Assembly (NCBI RefSeq): GCF_000173655.1
Contig: NZ_ABZU01000006.1
Coordinates: forward strand, 1 to 64,000
Length of the DNA: 64,000 nucleotides
Direction of reading: 5' to 3'
Source of the DNA: Corynebacterium amycolatum SK46
GTDB lineage: Bacteria; Actinomycetota; Actinomycetes; Mycobacteriales; Mycobacteriaceae
Part shown: positions 38,168-48,416 of the stretch, piece by piece
Layout: every line of letters starts with the position of its first letter
Numbering within the stretch: the first letter of the stretch is position 1
Notes under the pieces: model-generated
The model's database searches: none
The model's input: only the letters and a program-made list of their open reading frames with translations
What the model was told of the DNA's origin: nothing
Made by a program: the position numbers and the translations under genes

Positions 38168-39247
38168 CTACACGTTGAACTTGAACTCGACCACGTCACC
38201 GTCGTGCATGATGTAGTCCTTGCCCTCCTGGCGGACCTTGCCCTTGGCCTTCGCTTCAGCGATTGAGCCGGCCTCAACCAAGTCATTGAAGGACACAATT
38301 TCGGCCTTAATGAAACCGCGCTCAAAATCAGTGTGAATCACACCGGCAGCCTCAGGAGCAGTCGCGCCCTTGCGAATAGTCCACGCACGAGCTTCCTGCT
38401 CACCAGCAGTCAGGTAGGTCTGCAGACCCAGAGTGCGGAAACCAGCGCGAGCAAGCGAATGCAGACCCGGCTCGGTCTGGCCAATTTCAGCCAGGAGCTC
38501 ATTGCGGGATTCCTCATCCAGCTCCAGCAGGTCGGATTCGGCCTTGGCATCGAGAAAAACGCAGTCCGCCGGTTCCACAGCGGCAGCCAGATCCGCGCGG
38601 CGGTCCTCGTCGGCAAGCACTTCCTCGTCAGCATTGAAGACATAGAGGAACGGCTTTGCGGTGAGCAAGTGCAGCTCGCGCAGAGCAGAGAGCTTCACAT
38701 CATCGGAAGCAGCGAAGAGAGTGCGCCCTTCTTCCAGCACGGCAAGAGCCTGCTTGGCAGCCTCAACCTCGCCGACCTTGTCCTTGTCCTTTTTGGCTTC
38801 CTTTTCCAGCCGCGGCAGCGCCTTTTCAATGGTCTGGATATCTGCCAGGATGAGCTCGGTTTCAATCACACCGATGTCAGAGGCCGGGTCAACCTTGCCG
38901 TCGACATGCACGACATCATCATCGTTGAAGACGCGAACGACCTGACAAATCGCGTCAGCCTCGCGGATGTTAGCGAGGAACTTGTTACCCAGACCTTCGC
39001 CCTCGGACGCGCCCTTGACGATGCCGGCGATATCCACAAACGACACCGTGGCCGGAACGATACGCTTCGATTTGTAAATTTCCGCGAGCTTATTCAAACG
39101 GGGATCGGGAAGCTCCACAACGCCGACGTTCGGCTCGATGGTGGCGAATGGATAATTCGCAGCCAGCACATCGTTGCGCGTCAAGGCGTTAAACAGGGTT
39201 GACTTTCCGACATTGGGCAGACCGACGATTCCAAGTGTAAGACTCAC
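38168..39247 (-). CDS. ychF: Redox-regulated ATPase/GTPase YchF
   Basis: Obg-family P-loop protein that prefers ATP and binds ribosomes. 359 residues: G1 [34 protein letters not shown]3 [20 protein letters not shown], then the coiled-coil region, [14 protein letters not shown], and the C-terminal TGS domain ending [10 protein letters not shown]. The GTG at 39247 gives the canonical [11 protein letters not shown] start; an ATG 9 bases upstream is possible. Its 3' end is duplicated twice in the preceding region, marking it as an integration target. Confidence 0.93.
   Translation of the reverse strand: MSLTLGIVGLPNVGKSTLFNALTRNDVLAANYPFATIEPNVGVVELPDPRLNKLAEIYKSKRIVPATVSFVDIAGIVKGASEGEGLGNKFLANIREADAICQVVRVFNDDDVVHVDGKVDPASDIGVIETELILADIQTIEKALPRLEKEAKKDKDKVGEVEAAKQALAVLEEGRTLFAASDDVKLSALRELHLLTAKPFLYVFNADEEVLADEDRRADLAAAVEPADCVFLDAKAESDLLELDEESRNELLAEIGQTEPGLHSLARAGFRTLGLQTYLTAGEQEARAWTIRKGATAPEAAGVIHTDFERGFIKAEIVSFNDLVEAGSIAEAKAKGKVRQEGKDYIMHDGDVVEFKFNV
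38172..38191. repeat. Copy C: genuine ychF 3' end matching repeats A and B
   Basis: The last codons of ychF (minus strand). Nineteen of these 20 bases match copy B and most match copy A. Confidence 0.65.
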
Positions 39248-39304
39248 ATTGCCCATCTTACGGGCTTGGGGAGACAGATTTGAACTCGCCCTAGCTTCGT
39301 GAAG

Positions 39305-39335
39305 TTGCCCCCTATCCCCTGCGAACCCCCATAAT
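39305..39335 (+). promoter_or_regulatory. Candidate leaderless promoter of the AI-2E family gene
   Basis: TTGCCC (39305) and CATAAT (39330-39335) with a 19-bp spacer; the GTG start at 39342 is 6 nt after the -10 and has no ribosome site. Confidence 0.4.
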
Positions 39336-39341
39336 GAATAT

Positions 39342-40892
39342 GTGAGCAATAAACCCAATGAAGGCGAAGAGTGGACTGCGCAGTCCGAAAAAGACGCTAT
39401 CGATCACGTAATGGGATCGGAGCCTCTGCGTATAGAACAGTCTCTGTCTATCCCCTCTGACGCCCATAAGTCAGCGGCAACGCAACCGGATTTGCCGGAA
39501 GATGCTGAAAACCTCGATGAGCTTATGAGCGAAAACGACTCCGAGTCCATCGACCGCGCCGACGTCATTGGCGAGGGCGCCCGGTGGTTCGCAGGTTGGT
39601 GTCTGCGCTTCCTCATCACAGCAGCGGCGCTGTACGTCAGCGCTATGATTCTGGGAAAGATTTGGGCTGGCGTTCTGCCGATTTTGTTGGCCCTGATTGT
39701 CTCCACGGTGCTGGCTCCGCCCGCCGTGTTCCTGATGAAACACCGCTGGCCCCGCGCACTCGCCGCACTGACGGTCATCCTAGGCGCGGTGGCGGTGCTT
39801 GGTGGCGTTGTCGCGTTCCTCGCCCCGACTGTGCAGTCGCAGTTCCCCGAATTGCGTCGCCAGTTCACAGATGGCATTCAAGAAGTCCAGAACATCATTC
39901 AGGCCCCGCCATTTAACGTCAAGGATGAACAAATCCTCGACGCTCTGGACCAGGGTTCCCAATGGCTCCAGGAGCGCTCCGGCGATATCGCCAACACAGT
40001 CTTCCAAGGCATCTCGGTGGTCTCTTCGGTCGCCGTAACCTTGATGGCAATGCTGGTGCTGACGTTCTTCTTCATCAAGGACGGCCAGGACTTCCTGCCA
40101 TGGCTCCGCCGCCTGACCGGACGTCGCCTCGGCTGGCATCTCACGGAGGTACTCACCCGCTCCTGGAACACGCTGTCGGGCTACATCCGCACGCAGGCTA
40201 TCGTTTCGCTTATCGACGCGGTCTTCATCGGTGCCGGTCTTGCGATTTTGAATGTGCCGCTGGCAATGGTCCTGGCCGTGGTGACTTTCTTCGCTGGCTT
40301 CATTCCTATTGTCGGCGCGTTCACCGCCGGCTTCATTGCGGTGGTTGTCGCACTTGTTGCCAACGGCCTGACCACAGCAATCTTTGTCTTGCTCATCATC
40401 ATTGCCGTCCAGCAGATTGAGGGCAACATCCTCTCGCCGATTCTGCAGTCCAAGGCTATGGACCTGCACGCCGCAATCGTCCTGTTGGTGGTTCTGCTCG
40501 GTGGCGGTATCTTCGGCATCATCGGCGCTTTCCTGGCTGTGCCAGTCACTGCAGTCGTCGCGGTCTGGTTCCGCTACCTCGGCGACCTCACGGATTTGCG
40601 AACGGGTGACAAGACCGCAAAGGACATCGAGTTCGCCACGGATGCCGGATCAATCTCCGGCATTCAGATTGAAGCTGCCGGCCGTGCAATGCGCGACCGA
40701 CTGGCTTCGTTCCGTCTGGGCAGTGATGACTCCGACAGCTCCGCGGAGAGCGCTGTGAAGGCAGATGCTCGCACCGCCGGTAAAGTTTCCCCCGATGCTG
40801 GTCCGACCAAGCAGGAAGAGGGAGCGATGACCAAGGCCTTCCACAAGGTCACTGAAGTCGTCTCCGGGCCTTTCTCTAAGAAAAACAAGTAG
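39342..40892 (+). CDS. AI-2E family (PerM-type) transporter
   Basis: 516-residue membrane protein. A polar, acidic N-terminus of about 75 residues leads into the UPF0118/AI-2E domain: IWAGVLPILLALIVSTVLAP, RWPRALAALTVILGAVAV, FFFIKDGQDFLPWLRRL, VSLIDAVFIGAGLAILNVPL, FIPIVGAFTAGFIAV and QQIEGNILSPILQSKAMDLH. The C-terminal 110 residues are polar and probably cytosolic. Family members export small molecules or exchange Na+/H+; a specific substrate cannot be named. Divergent from ychF, ends at a terminator. Confidence 0.9.
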   Translation: MSNKPNEGEEWTAQSEKDAIDHVMGSEPLRIEQSLSIPSDAHKSAATQPDLPEDAENLDELMSENDSESIDRADVIGEGARWFAGWCLRFLITAAALYVSAMILGKIWAGVLPILLALIVSTVLAPPAVFLMKHRWPRALAALTVILGAVAVLGGVVAFLAPTVQSQFPELRRQFTDGIQEVQNIIQAPPFNVKDEQILDALDQGSQWLQERSGDIANTVFQGISVVSSVAVTLMAMLVLTFFFIKDGQDFLPWLRRLTGRRLGWHLTEVLTRSWNTLSGYIRTQAIVSLIDAVFIGAGLAILNVPLAMVLAVVTFFAGFIPIVGAFTAGFIAVVVALVANGLTTAIFVLLIIIAVQQIEGNILSPILQSKAMDLHAAIVLLVVLLGGGIFGIIGAFLAVPVTAVVAVWFRYLGDLTDLRTGDKTAKDIEFATDAGSISGIQIEAAGRAMRDRLASFRLGSDDSDSSAESAVKADARTAGKVSPDAGPTKQEEGAMTKAFHKVTEVVSGPFSKKNK

Positions 40893-40907
40893 GGCGAGAT
40901 TCCAAGA

Positions 40908-40945
40908 CACGGGCAGGCTCTTATACCGGGCTTGCCCGTTTTTAT
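40908..40945 (+). terminator. Terminator after the AI-2E family gene
   Basis: ACGGGCAGGC and GCTTGCCCGT form the stem around CTCTTATACCGG, followed by TTTTTAT. Confidence 0.8.
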
Positions 40946-40972
40946 CACTAATAACCGGTAGGATACGCATTC

Positions 40973-42127
40973 GTGTCGAACAGATCAGCAATAACCCGTA
41001 AAGGCAGTGGGAACAAACCCCTGCTTCCACGCGTGCCAATGTTTGTGCCGCCGTTGCTGATGCTTCTGGCCGGCGTTTTTGGTTTGCTCTTTTCTGTTCC
41101 CAACGGTTCGCTTGGCAAGCCCTACTTCATTGCTTTTGCCGTGGCTGCTGTGGCCGGAACACTGTTGGTGGTTCCTCGCGGTCTGGTAGTTACCGTCGCT
41201 CAAATCCCTATTTTGTTCGCGCTTGTCACCTTTTTCACAGCGTGGTTTACCGGTTCTCTCGCCGATCCCGAAAATGGTGGCGCGACCGCGACGACCTCTA
41301 AACGCGCTCGCCTGGTGACCTCCGCATATCCCATCATCCAGCAGTTCCCGTGGCTGCTGATCTTGATGATTATCTGTGTCATCATCGCAGTGTGGCGTTA
41401 CCTCGAAATCACCCGCACCCAGGAGAAATCCCTCAACACCCAGCGCAAGGCCGCTAAACAACGCCAGCACCGTGACGAAGCCGCTGTCGAATCCAGCTCT
41501 CAGGTTCGCCGTCGTCTCGCCGAATCTGATCGCCGCGTAGCTTCTCGCTCTCAGGAACGCCCTGCTTCACGACGTCCCGCTGCGGACATTATCCGAGATG
41601 CCGAAGCTCGCCGCCAGGCGCGCCAGCAGGCTGCACGCTCTCGGCAGGAGACTTCTCGTTCTGGTGCCCGACCGGCAGCGAGCGCCAGCTCGGCATCGCG
41701 CAACGCCGAGCAACTGCGTGAGCGACCAGTTGACCGCTCTGGGGAGCGCGCCCAGCAGCGCTCGAATTTCGCACAGCGGGTCCAGCAGCCAACATCCCGT
41801 TGGCAGTCTCGCCCGCATCCGGGCCAGGCGCAGTTCACTCAGGATTCCACTTCGCCAAACTCGACCAGACAGCAGCCTCGTCGTCCGATTGAACGGCCAA
41901 ACGCACCGCAGCGGCCGAAGCAGGAGTTTCCCCGTCGTCAAGCGGCAGGAACGGCACGGATGTGGGGAGAACAGTCTTCGCCGGAGTCCCGGTCCGAAAA
42001 GCCTCGACAGAGCCCCGCACGCCAAGTAGGCAACCACCGCCGCACCGAGGAGTGGCCACCGCGACAGCAGCGCCCTCGCCAGGAGCGCATAACCGGGCGC
42101 GATAGCAGGTCTCGTTACCGCAAGTAG
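40973..42127 (+). CDS. DUF6542-type membrane protein with long basic disordered tail
   Basis: 384 residues. Four hydrophobic helices fill the first 145 residues (VPPLLMLLAGVFGLLFSVPN; GLVVTVAQIPILFALVTFFT; WLLILMIICVIIAVWRYL), as in the DUF6542 proteins found near xseA in mycobacteria. The remaining 240 residues are Arg/Gln/Ser/Pro-rich and surely disordered (RQQAARSRQETSRSGARPAA). The start is GTG at 40973; TAGGAT 8 nt upstream suggests a leaderless message. Function unknown; a role tied to the cell envelope or nucleoid is only a guess from the basic tail. Confidence 0.78.
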   Translation: MSNRSAITRKGSGNKPLLPRVPMFVPPLLMLLAGVFGLLFSVPNGSLGKPYFIAFAVAAVAGTLLVVPRGLVVTVAQIPILFALVTFFTAWFTGSLADPENGGATATTSKRARLVTSAYPIIQQFPWLLILMIICVIIAVWRYLEITRTQEKSLNTQRKAAKQRQHRDEAAVESSSQVRRRLAESDRRVASRSQERPASRRPAADIIRDAEARRQARQQAARSRQETSRSGARPAASASSASRNAEQLRERPVDRSGERAQQRSNFAQRVQQPTSRWQSRPHPGQAQFTQDSTSPNSTRQQPRRPIERPNAPQRPKQEFPRRQAAGTARMWGEQSSPESRSEKPRQSPARQVGNHRRTEEWPPRQQRPRQERITGRDSRSRYRK

Positions 42128-42233
42128 CTCGGGCTTGCACCTTACCGTCACAGTTGCCCACAGGCAGATTTAGCCTGTGGGCAACGTGCGTTTATAAGCA
42201 GGACGATCCGCCCCATCGTGTAAGTGTTGATGT

Positions 42234-43469
42234 ATGTCGAAATTGGAAACGTCGGCCGAGAAACCGGTTCAGGTTCGGCGCCTGAACCAGTTAGTCAAGG
42301 ACTATATTGAGCGCCTTGGACAGATTTGGGTCGAGGGGGAAATCGCCCAGGTCAACTCCAAGCCGAGCTGGAAGCTCTCCTACATCACTCTGCGTGACAC
42401 CTCCGCGGAGTTTTCGGTGTCGGTGACTTGTTCTACGGCGGCTCTGCGCAATAATCCGTTGCGCAACGGCGACCGCGTAGTGGTTTTGGGCAAGCCTGCG
42501 TTTTATGCCGGGCGGGGGCAGTTTTCCCTGTGGGCTACGGAGTGGAGACCCGTGGGGTTGGGGCAACTATTGGCGCGGTTGGAACAGCTGCGCCAGGCGC
42601 TAGCGGCGGAAGGACTTTTTGATCCACGGCTGAAACGCCCTCTGCCCTACCTCCCCAACAAGATCGGGTTGATTACTGGTCGCGGTTCGGCGGCTGAACG
42701 CGATGTGCTTTCGGTCGCGGGTGCCCGCTGGCCCGAAGTGGATTTCCGGGTAATCAACACAATTGTGCAGGGCGCCAAGGCTGTTCCGGAGATTATTGAG
42801 GCGCTTGCACAGCTCGACGCCGATCCGGAGGTTGATGTCATCATCGTCGCCCGTGGCGGTGGCAGTGTCGAAGATTTGCTGCCTTTTTCAGATGAGGCTC
42901 TGATTCGTGCGGTGAGTAAGGCGACAACACCGATGGTTTCTGCAATCGGGCACGAGCCGGATACTCCGCTGTTGGATTACGTCGCTGATTTACGTGCTGC
43001 CACACCGACGGATGCAGCAAAGAAAACAGTGCCCGATGCTGCTGAGGAACGACGCCTAATTGCACAGCTTCGTGAGCGCTCCTCGGCATCCCTGCGGCGA
43101 TGGGTTGACCGTGAAGTAGCTACTCTGAGGGATTTAACGTCGCGGCCGGTACTGCGCGATCCGCTCACTCCCATCCGCGTGCGTGAAGAGTTTGTCACGG
43201 CGCAAGTGGATCGGCTGCGTTTTCTCATCCACCGCAGTCTGGAACGCGAGGAGGCAGTGGTATCGGGATTGCGCGGCAAGGTTTCAGCACTTGGCCCCTC
43301 TGCCACACTCGCTCGCGGCTATGCCATCGTGCAGGCACAATCGGCTACTCAGCCGGAACCACAGATTGTGACCTCTATTGCAGATGCTCCGATGGGTTCC
43401 CAACTGCGAATTCGCGTCAGTGACGGCTCCATCTCTGCAGCGACGCTAGCTACGAAGCCGGCGAATTAG
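42234..43469 (+). CDS. xseA: Exodeoxyribonuclease VII large subunit
   Basis: Degrades single-stranded DNA to oligonucleotides with XseB. 411 residues: N-terminal OB fold ([40 protein letters not shown]), then the catalytic domain ([67 protein letters not shown]) and a helical part with LARGYAIVQ near the end. xseB follows after 59 bp. No ribosome site is visible before the ATG. Confidence 0.94.
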   Translation: MSKLETSAEKPVQVRRLNQLVKDYIERLGQIWVEGEIAQVNSKPSWKLSYITLRDTSAEFSVSVTCSTAALRNNPLRNGDRVVVLGKPAFYAGRGQFSLWATEWRPVGLGQLLARLEQLRQALAAEGLFDPRLKRPLPYLPNKIGLITGRGSAAERDVLSVAGARWPEVDFRVINTIVQGAKAVPEIIEALAQLDADPEVDVIIVARGGGSVEDLLPFSDEALIRAVSKATTPMVSAIGHEPDTPLLDYVADLRAATPTDAAKKTVPDAAEERRLIAQLRERSSASLRRWVDREVATLRDLTSRPVLRDPLTPIRVREEFVTAQVDRLRFLIHRSLEREEAVVSGLRGKVSALGPSATLARGYAIVQAQSATQPEPQIVTSIADAPMGSQLRIRVSDGSISAATLATKPAN

Positions 43470-43528
43470 TAAGCAATGACTTTTCCAACCTTGAAGCTTT
43501 AACTACTAAATGAAGGACGTATTCGCTA

Positions 43529-43819
43529 ATGAATGACAATGTTTTCGGCGCGGGTCAGGCTCCCTCTTCGGAGGAACAGGTACCGGTGGAGAACCTGAGC
43601 TACGAGCAGGCTCGAGATGCGCTGGTCGAGACCGTCAAGCTCCTAGAACTCGGACAGATGAGCCTGGATGAATCCCTGGCGCTGTGGGAGCGAGGCGAGG
43701 CGCTGGCCCGCCGCTGCGAGGAGCATTTGGCTGGCGCCCGGGCAAAGGTTGAAGCCGCCTTGGCCAGCAAGAATCAGGATGTCTCGGCTTCTGCCGAGAA
43801 TGTGGGCGATGAGGACTAA
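43529..43819 (+). CDS. xseB: Exodeoxyribonuclease VII small subunit
   Basis: 96 residues, a helical hairpin that binds Xse[21 protein letters not shown] followed by [21 protein letters not shown] is the family signature. AAGGA precedes the ATG. A bidirectional terminator follows immediately. Confidence 0.93.
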   Translation: MNDNVFGAGQAPSSEEQVPVENLSYEQARDALVETVKLLELGQMSLDESLALWERGEALARRCEEHLAGARAKVEAALASKNQDVSASAENVGDED

Positions 43820-43820
43820 A

Positions 43821-43865
43821 AAGAGACGAGAAACGATCGTCGGTTCATATCGTTTCTCGTCTCTT
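43821..43865. terminator. Bidirectional terminator with 17-bp perfect stem
   Basis: AAGAGACGAGAAACGAT (43821-43837) pairs with 43849-43865 exactly. Placed between convergent xseB and the DUF4245 gene. Confidence 0.88.
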
Positions 43866-43937
43866 CGCTGATAGCTGAGTTCAGCTATTTTATGGCTCTA
43901 GTCGGGATTACCACTCCAGGTGAGTGCTCGACTCGGC

Positions 43938-44567
43938 CTACTTTGCTGGTGCCGACGGCATCTCGGACGCAGTCGGCTGCGGCTGTGACGAATCCGGCAT
44001 TGTCGCGTCCGGATCGATTGGCTCGGCCTTCTGCATAGCCGCCGCCAACTGTGTGAACTCCTCGTCGTTGGCAGTGCCCTCGATAATTGCGCGGGAGTCA
44101 CCGAGGTCCCCAACCCATACGCGACGCACGTTGTCCTCAGCCGGCTCATACTTAGTCCAGGTTGTACCTTCCACGTCAGTAGTACCGTCCCGGAGACGGT
44201 TCTTACCATCATCCGGCAGCTGACCTGCTTCCGCATCTGTTTGCGTGACCTGAATGAATGCTCCGCTAGCGGTGACATAGCCAATAATGGTCGTCTGCTT
44301 CCCCGCCGCCATACCCGCGCGGGTCGAGTTTGAAGTCCAGCCCTCAGGCACCTTCGGCAGGCGAACTGGATAGTCCACGCGCCGAGCCTCCACGTTCACG
44401 AATGGGGCAGCATCGACTTCGTGCACCGGACCGTTTTCCGGCTTCCCGGGGTTAAAACTGCACAGGCCGGTAAAGCCAATGGTGACAGCCACCGCAAGAA
44501 ACATCACCACGAGGGTGAGAATCATGTCTCGACTGTCCTGCAAAATCCTAGGTTTCTCATTCGCCAC
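43938..44567 (-). CDS. DUF4245 membrane-anchored protein
   Basis: 209 residues: a short cytoplasmic start, one transmembrane helix (MILTLVVMFLAVAVTIGFTG), and an extracytoplasmic domain with VDYPVRLPKVPEGWTSNSTR, TIIGYVTASGAFIQVTQTDA and GTTWTKYEP, as in DUF4245 proteins that neighbour glpX in mycobacteria. The C-terminus is Pro/Ser/Gln-rich. The start is GTG at 44567. Function unknown. Divergent from glpX. Confidence 0.85.
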   Translation of the reverse strand: MANEKPRILQDSRDMILTLVVMFLAVAVTIGFTGLCSFNPGKPENGPVHEVDAAPFVNVEARRVDYPVRLPKVPEGWTSNSTRAGMAAGKQTTIIGYVTASGAFIQVTQTDAEAGQLPDDGKNRLRDGTTDVEGTTWTKYEPAEDNVRRVWVGDLGDSRAIIEGTANDEEFTQLAAAMQKAEPIDPDATMPDSSQPQPTASEMPSAPAK

Positions 44568-44937
44568 GCGCTCAAGTATGCCAAAGGCCCCGCAACGAAC
44601 CTAGTCATCATTCGCACCCGCACAGCTGCAGCTAGCAATACTTGATGACGGACGCTGTCGACGTCGTCAAGCGAACTGACGCCGGAACAAACTTTTGATA
44701 ACCGCGTGATGTGGGGGTTTAGCCCTGAAACTCCCCCCACTTTGGCGCTGCGTCCACCCCCGAACACCAAAAAGGTGGAACACTAGTAACAGATGCAAAG
44801 GCGCTAAAACTGATGCGCCAAACATCAATCAATAGAAATTGTTGCAACGCTAAACCCCAGTTTCCTGGCGTGGCGTCTCCCAGCACATTCTCAAACCTCA
44901 AAAGAGTTCTCAAAAACCACGGAAGGGCCAGAAGTCA
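44568..44937. other. Long divergent regulatory region between the DUF4245 gene and glpX
   Basis: 370 bases without a gene. It holds one CGTCGTCAAGC word (44662-44672), a small hairpin CACC-AAAAA-GGTG (44765-44777), and GGAAGGG 12 nt before the glpX ATG. No clear regulator site was recognised. Confidence 0.5.
44662..44672 (+). repeat. Dispersed 11-mer CGTCGTCAAGC, intergenic copy
   Basis: Exact copy in the glpX upstream region, followed by GA as in the copies at 16420 and 53153. Confidence 0.6.
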
Positions 44938-45963
44938 ATGAACGCCTCGAATCCTGAAGCACCAGATCGCAACCTTGCGATGGAGCTCGTCCGAGTTACT
45001 GAGTCCGCTGCACTGGCAGCTGGTCAGTGGGTCGGTCGTGGTCAGAAGGAAAAGGGCGACGGCGCTGCCGTCGATGCCATGCGTCAGCTCATCAACACCG
45101 TGGCTATGAACGGTGTCGTTGTTATTGGCGAGGGCGAAAAGGACGAAGCCCCGATGCTGTTCAACGGCGAAAAGGTCGGCAACGGCCAAGGCCCGGCCGT
45201 TGACATCGCGGTTGACCCGATTGACGGCACGACTCTGATGGCAGAGGGCCGCCCGAACTCTATCGCTGTTCTTGCTGCTGCAGACCGCGGCTCCATGTAC
45301 GACCCGTCGGCTGTGTTCTACATGGATAAGATTGCTGTTGGCCCGGAGGCTGCCGGCAAGATTGACATCGAGGCTCCAGTTGAGCACAACATCAAGGTCG
45401 TTGCTAAGGCCAAGGGGCTGCGTCCGGAAGATGTCACTGTTGTCGTGCTGGATCGCCCGCGCCACGCTGACATGATTCGTGACATCCGCGAAGCTGGCGC
45501 CAAGGTTCGACTGATTGGCGATGGTGACGTTGCTGGCGCTGTTGCCGCAGCTCAGAACACGAACTCGGTCGATATCATGATGGGCGTCGGCGGCACCCCA
45601 GAAGGTGTCATCACCGCATGCGCCATGAAGTGTATGGGCGGCGAAATCCAGGGCAAACTGCACCCGCGCGATGAGGCCGAAATTAAGAAGGCTCTCGACG
45701 CTGGGCACGATCTTTCTCGTGTTCTGACCACCGATGACCTGGTCGCATCCGACAACTGCTACTTCGTTGCCACTGGTGTCACCAACGGTGACATGCTGCG
45801 CGGTGTCGCTTACCGCGGTAACGGCGCGTGGACCCGCTCGCTGGTTATGCGCTCCAAGTCCGGCACCATTCGTCGCATCGAGGCTTTCCACTCCCTGGAG
45901 AAGCTGCGCAAGTACGCCAGCATCGACTACGGCAAGGGCGAGATGCCTGACATCGATCTGTAA
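44938..45963 (+). CDS. glpX: Fructose-1,6-bisphosphatase class II
   Basis: Gluconeogenic hydrolysis of fructose-1,6-bisphosphate. 341 residues: metal site Asp residues in [20 protein letters not shown] and [34 protein letters not shown] is the class II hallmark. It corresponds to the sole Fbp of C. glutamicum. Regulation is not evident beyond the long upstream region. A strong terminator follows, then fumC. Confidence 0.95.
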   Translation: MNASNPEAPDRNLAMELVRVTESAALAAGQWVGRGQKEKGDGAAVDAMRQLINTVAMNGVVVIGEGEKDEAPMLFNGEKVGNGQGPAVDIAVDPIDGTTLMAEGRPNSIAVLAAADRGSMYDPSAVFYMDKIAVGPEAAGKIDIEAPVEHNIKVVAKAKGLRPEDVTVVVLDRPRHADMIRDIREAGAKVRLIGDGDVAGAVAAAQNTNSVDIMMGVGGTPEGVITACAMKCMGGEIQGKLHPRDEAEIKKALDAGHDLSRVLTTDDLVASDNCYFVATGVTNGDMLRGVAYRGNGAWTRSLVMRSKSGTIRRIEAFHSLEKLRKYASIDYGKGEMPDIDL

Positions 45964-45977
45964 GTAACTACCCCTTT

Positions 45978-46005
45978 AGTGGTGCCCTCAGGGCACCACT
46001 TTTTT
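45978..46005 (+). terminator. Terminator after glpX
   Basis: AGTGGTGCCCT and AGGGCACCACT form a perfect 11-bp stem with a one-base centre (likely a 3-5 nt loop in practice), followed by TTTTTT. Confidence 0.9.
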
Positions 46006-46124
46006 AACAAACTGATTCATACTTGAAAGCGAAAGCGCTACTGGTGTGAGTTGCATGCCTAACCGTATGTGACAACAGTCGCTTGTCGCGCGCACTCAAG
46101 TTCCCTAGATGAAAGAGGCAACGA

Positions 46125-47525
46125 ATGACAGAGCAGCAGTTCCGCATCGAGCATGACACCATGGGCGAGGTCAAGGTTCCGGTTAACGCCCTGTGGCGCG
46201 CACAGACTCAGCGTGCAGTTGAGAACTTCCCTATCTCCGGCCGCCCGCTGGAGTCCGAGCAGATTCGCGCTATGGGTCTGCTGAAGGCTGCTTGCGCCAT
46301 TGTTAACAAGGACCGCGGTCTGCTGTCTGCAGAGCAGGCAGACGCAATCGTCGCTGCTGCCAAGGAGATCGCTGACGGCAAGCACGATGACCAGTTCCCG
46401 ATCGATGTTTTCCAGACTGGTTCGGGTACGTCCTCCAACATGAACACCAACGAAGTCATTGCGTCCATCGCAAAGGCCAACGGCGTTGAGGTTCACCCGA
46501 ACGACCACGTCAACATGGGCCAGTCCTCGAACGACACATTCCCGACTGCAACTCACGTCGCCGCCACTGAGGCCGCTGTCAAGGACCTCATCCCGGGGCT
46601 GAAGGTTCTGCAGGAGTCCCTGGCCAAGAAGGCCAAGGAATGGGAGACCGTCGTTAAGTCCGGCCGTACCCACCTGATGGATGCCGTTCCGGTCACCCTG
46701 GGCCAGGAGTTCTCCGGTTACGCCCGCCAGATTGAGGCTGGCATCGAGCGCATCGAGGCCACCCTTCCGCGCCTGGGCGAGCTGCCGATCGGTGGTACCG
46801 CTGTCGGTACCGGCCTAAACACCCCGGCTGACTTCGGCGCCAAGGTCACCGAGCAGCTCATTGAGCTCACCGGTGTCAAGGAGCTCAAGGAAGCTCAGAA
46901 CCACTTCGAGGCTCAGGCTAACCGCGACGGTCTGGTTGAGTTCTCCGGCGCTATGCGCTCGGTTGCTGTCTCCCTGAACAAGATTGCAAACGACATTCGC
47001 TGGATGGGCTCCGGCCCGCTGACCGGTCTCGCTGAGATCCACCTGCCGGACCTACAGCCGGGTTCCTCCATCATGCCGGGCAAGGTCAACCCGGTTCTGT
47101 GTGAGACTGCCACCCAGGTCGCAGCACAGGTCATGGGTAACGACGCCGCTGTCGCCTTCGCTGGCGCAAACGGTGCGTTCGAGCTGAACGTCTTCATCCC
47201 GGTCATGGCACGTAACGTCCTGGAGTCCGCTAAGCTGCTGGCCAACACCGCTCACGTCTTCGCCGAGAAGCTGGTTGACGGCATCGAGCCGAACGTCGAG
47301 CGTATGAAGACTCTGGCTGAGTCCTCCCCGTCGATCGTCACTCCGCTGAACTCCGCTATCGGCTACGAGAACGCAGCTAAGGTCGCTAAGACTGCTCTCA
47401 AGGAGGGTAAGACCATCCGTCAGACTGTTATCGACATGGGCTTTGTCGACGGCGAGAAGCTGACCGAGGAAGAGCTGGACAAGCGCCTCGACGTGCTGGC
47501 AATGGCCAACACTGATCGTGACTAG
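46125..47525 (+). CDS. fumC: Fumarate hydratase class II
   Basis: TCA-cycle interconversion of fumarate and malate. 466 residues with the three superfamily regions: [32 protein letters not shown] (catalytic His) and [11 protein letters not shown] (mobile-loop serines at 314-315). AAAGAGG precedes the ATG. In mycobacteria and corynebacteria it also follows glpX. Confidence 0.95.
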   Translation: MTEQQFRIEHDTMGEVKVPVNALWRAQTQRAVENFPISGRPLESEQIRAMGLLKAACAIVNKDRGLLSAEQADAIVAAAKEIADGKHDDQFPIDVFQTGSGTSSNMNTNEVIASIAKANGVEVHPNDHVNMGQSSNDTFPTATHVAATEAAVKDLIPGLKVLQESLAKKAKEWETVVKSGRTHLMDAVPVTLGQEFSGYARQIEAGIERIEATLPRLGELPIGGTAVGTGLNTPADFGAKVTEQLIELTGVKELKEAQNHFEAQANRDGLVEFSGAMRSVAVSLNKIANDIRWMGSGPLTGLAEIHLPDLQPGSSIMPGKVNPVLCETATQVAAQVMGNDAAVAFAGANGAFELNVFIPVMARNVLESAKLLANTAHVFAEKLVDGIEPNVERMKTLAESSPSIVTPLNSAIGYENAAKVAKTALKEGKTIRQTVIDMGFVDGEKLTEEELDKRLDVLAMANTDRD

Positions 47526-47566
47526 TTCTTTCTGAACTCGAAGGTGTGAGAGCACCTTTCGTATAA

Positions 47567-47608
47567 GACCCCGGAGTCTCACTTTGTTGAGGGACTTCGG
47601 GGTTCTTT
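47567..47608 (+). terminator. Terminator after fumC
   Basis: GACCCCGGAGTC pairs with GGACTTCGGGGTT around TCACTTTGTTGA, then TTTGTTTTG. A second smaller hairpin, AAGGTG/CACCTT, lies just before (47541-47558). Confidence 0.8.
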
Positions 47609-47669
47609 GTTTTGTTACTCCCCATTCGCCCCCTACCATACTGCCGGGGATGAGCACGACAAACTCTAT

Positions 47670-47710
47670 GTTGATTAGTCAACTTGCCATCACATTGCAC
47701 TCGGTGTAAC
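47670..47710 (+). promoter_or_regulatory. Candidate operator and promoter of the tetR-efflux operon
   Basis: GTTGATTAGTCAAC (47670-47683) is a perfect inverted repeat directly upstream of TTGCCA (47684), with TGTAAC (47705-47710) as -10. The GTG at 47721 is 10 nt beyond it, so a leaderless, self-repressed message is plausible. Confidence 0.45.
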
Positions 47711-47720
47711 TTTGCACCTC

Positions 47721-48416
47721 GTGCATATTGATGAGAATGCCTATCCCAGATTGGACCCGGGCCAACACCCCGAGTGCGGTCTCCGGGAACTCAAAAGATT
47801 TCAAACACACTGCGCTTTGGCCGATGCCGCGACCGCTCTTGTGTTGGATCGCGGATACGACCAAGTCAACATCGAAGACATCTGCCAGCAGGTCAATATC
47901 AGTCGACGCACATTCTTCAATTACTTCGACTCCAAGGATCAATCCATCTTCGGCAACGGCATCATGTCATTCGATGCTGACGATGAAGAGGTATTCCTCG
48001 CCCAAAACCACCAAGATCCCATCGCGGACATGCTCGATTTCATCGAGAAAAAGCAGCGATCCCAGCTACTCCGATATAAAGAGCTGGGGGCAACCGAGGA
48101 ATTTCACCGCATGCTCAAGGAGCGTATCCGCGAGATTCTGCGCAATGAGCCAAAGCTCTCGACGGTTGTCATTTCCAATTTTGGCAACTCAATGCGCCGC
48201 GTCCGGTCCGCATTTGAGCGCTATTTCGAGATGAATCCACAGTCGCGCACGCACCCCGAGCTGCCCGTCGGGCACGAGGTAGCACTGTCGGTCGGTTTCG
48301 TCCGCGAATGCGTGCTCTACTCATCGGCCCATCGGGACGAATTCACAACAGACACACCGCTTCACGACGCCGCCGACGTCGTTAAAAATTTCTGGAGGAG
48401 GAATAGTGACAGCTAG
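47721..48416 (+). CDS. TetR family repressor
   Basis: About 231 residues. The DNA-binding domain (ALADAATALVLDRGYDQVNI, EDICQQVNISRRTFFNYFDS) has the TetR HTH; the ligand domain is helical and typical in length. I start at GTG 47721, near the predicted transcription start; a TTG at 47712 is the upstream alternative. The gene overlaps the following efflux gene by 11 bp, so it most likely represses that operon in response to a drug. Confidence 0.87.
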   Translation: MHIDENAYPRLDPGQHPECGLRELKRFQTHCALADAATALVLDRGYDQVNIEDICQQVNISRRTFFNYFDSKDQSIFGNGIMSFDADDEEVFLAQNHQDPIADMLDFIEKKQRSQLLRYKELGATEEFHRMLKERIREILRNEPKLSTVVISNFGNSMRRVRSAFERYFEMNPQSRTHPELPVGHEVALSVGFVRECVLYSSAHRDEFTTDTPLHDAADVVKNFWRRNSDS

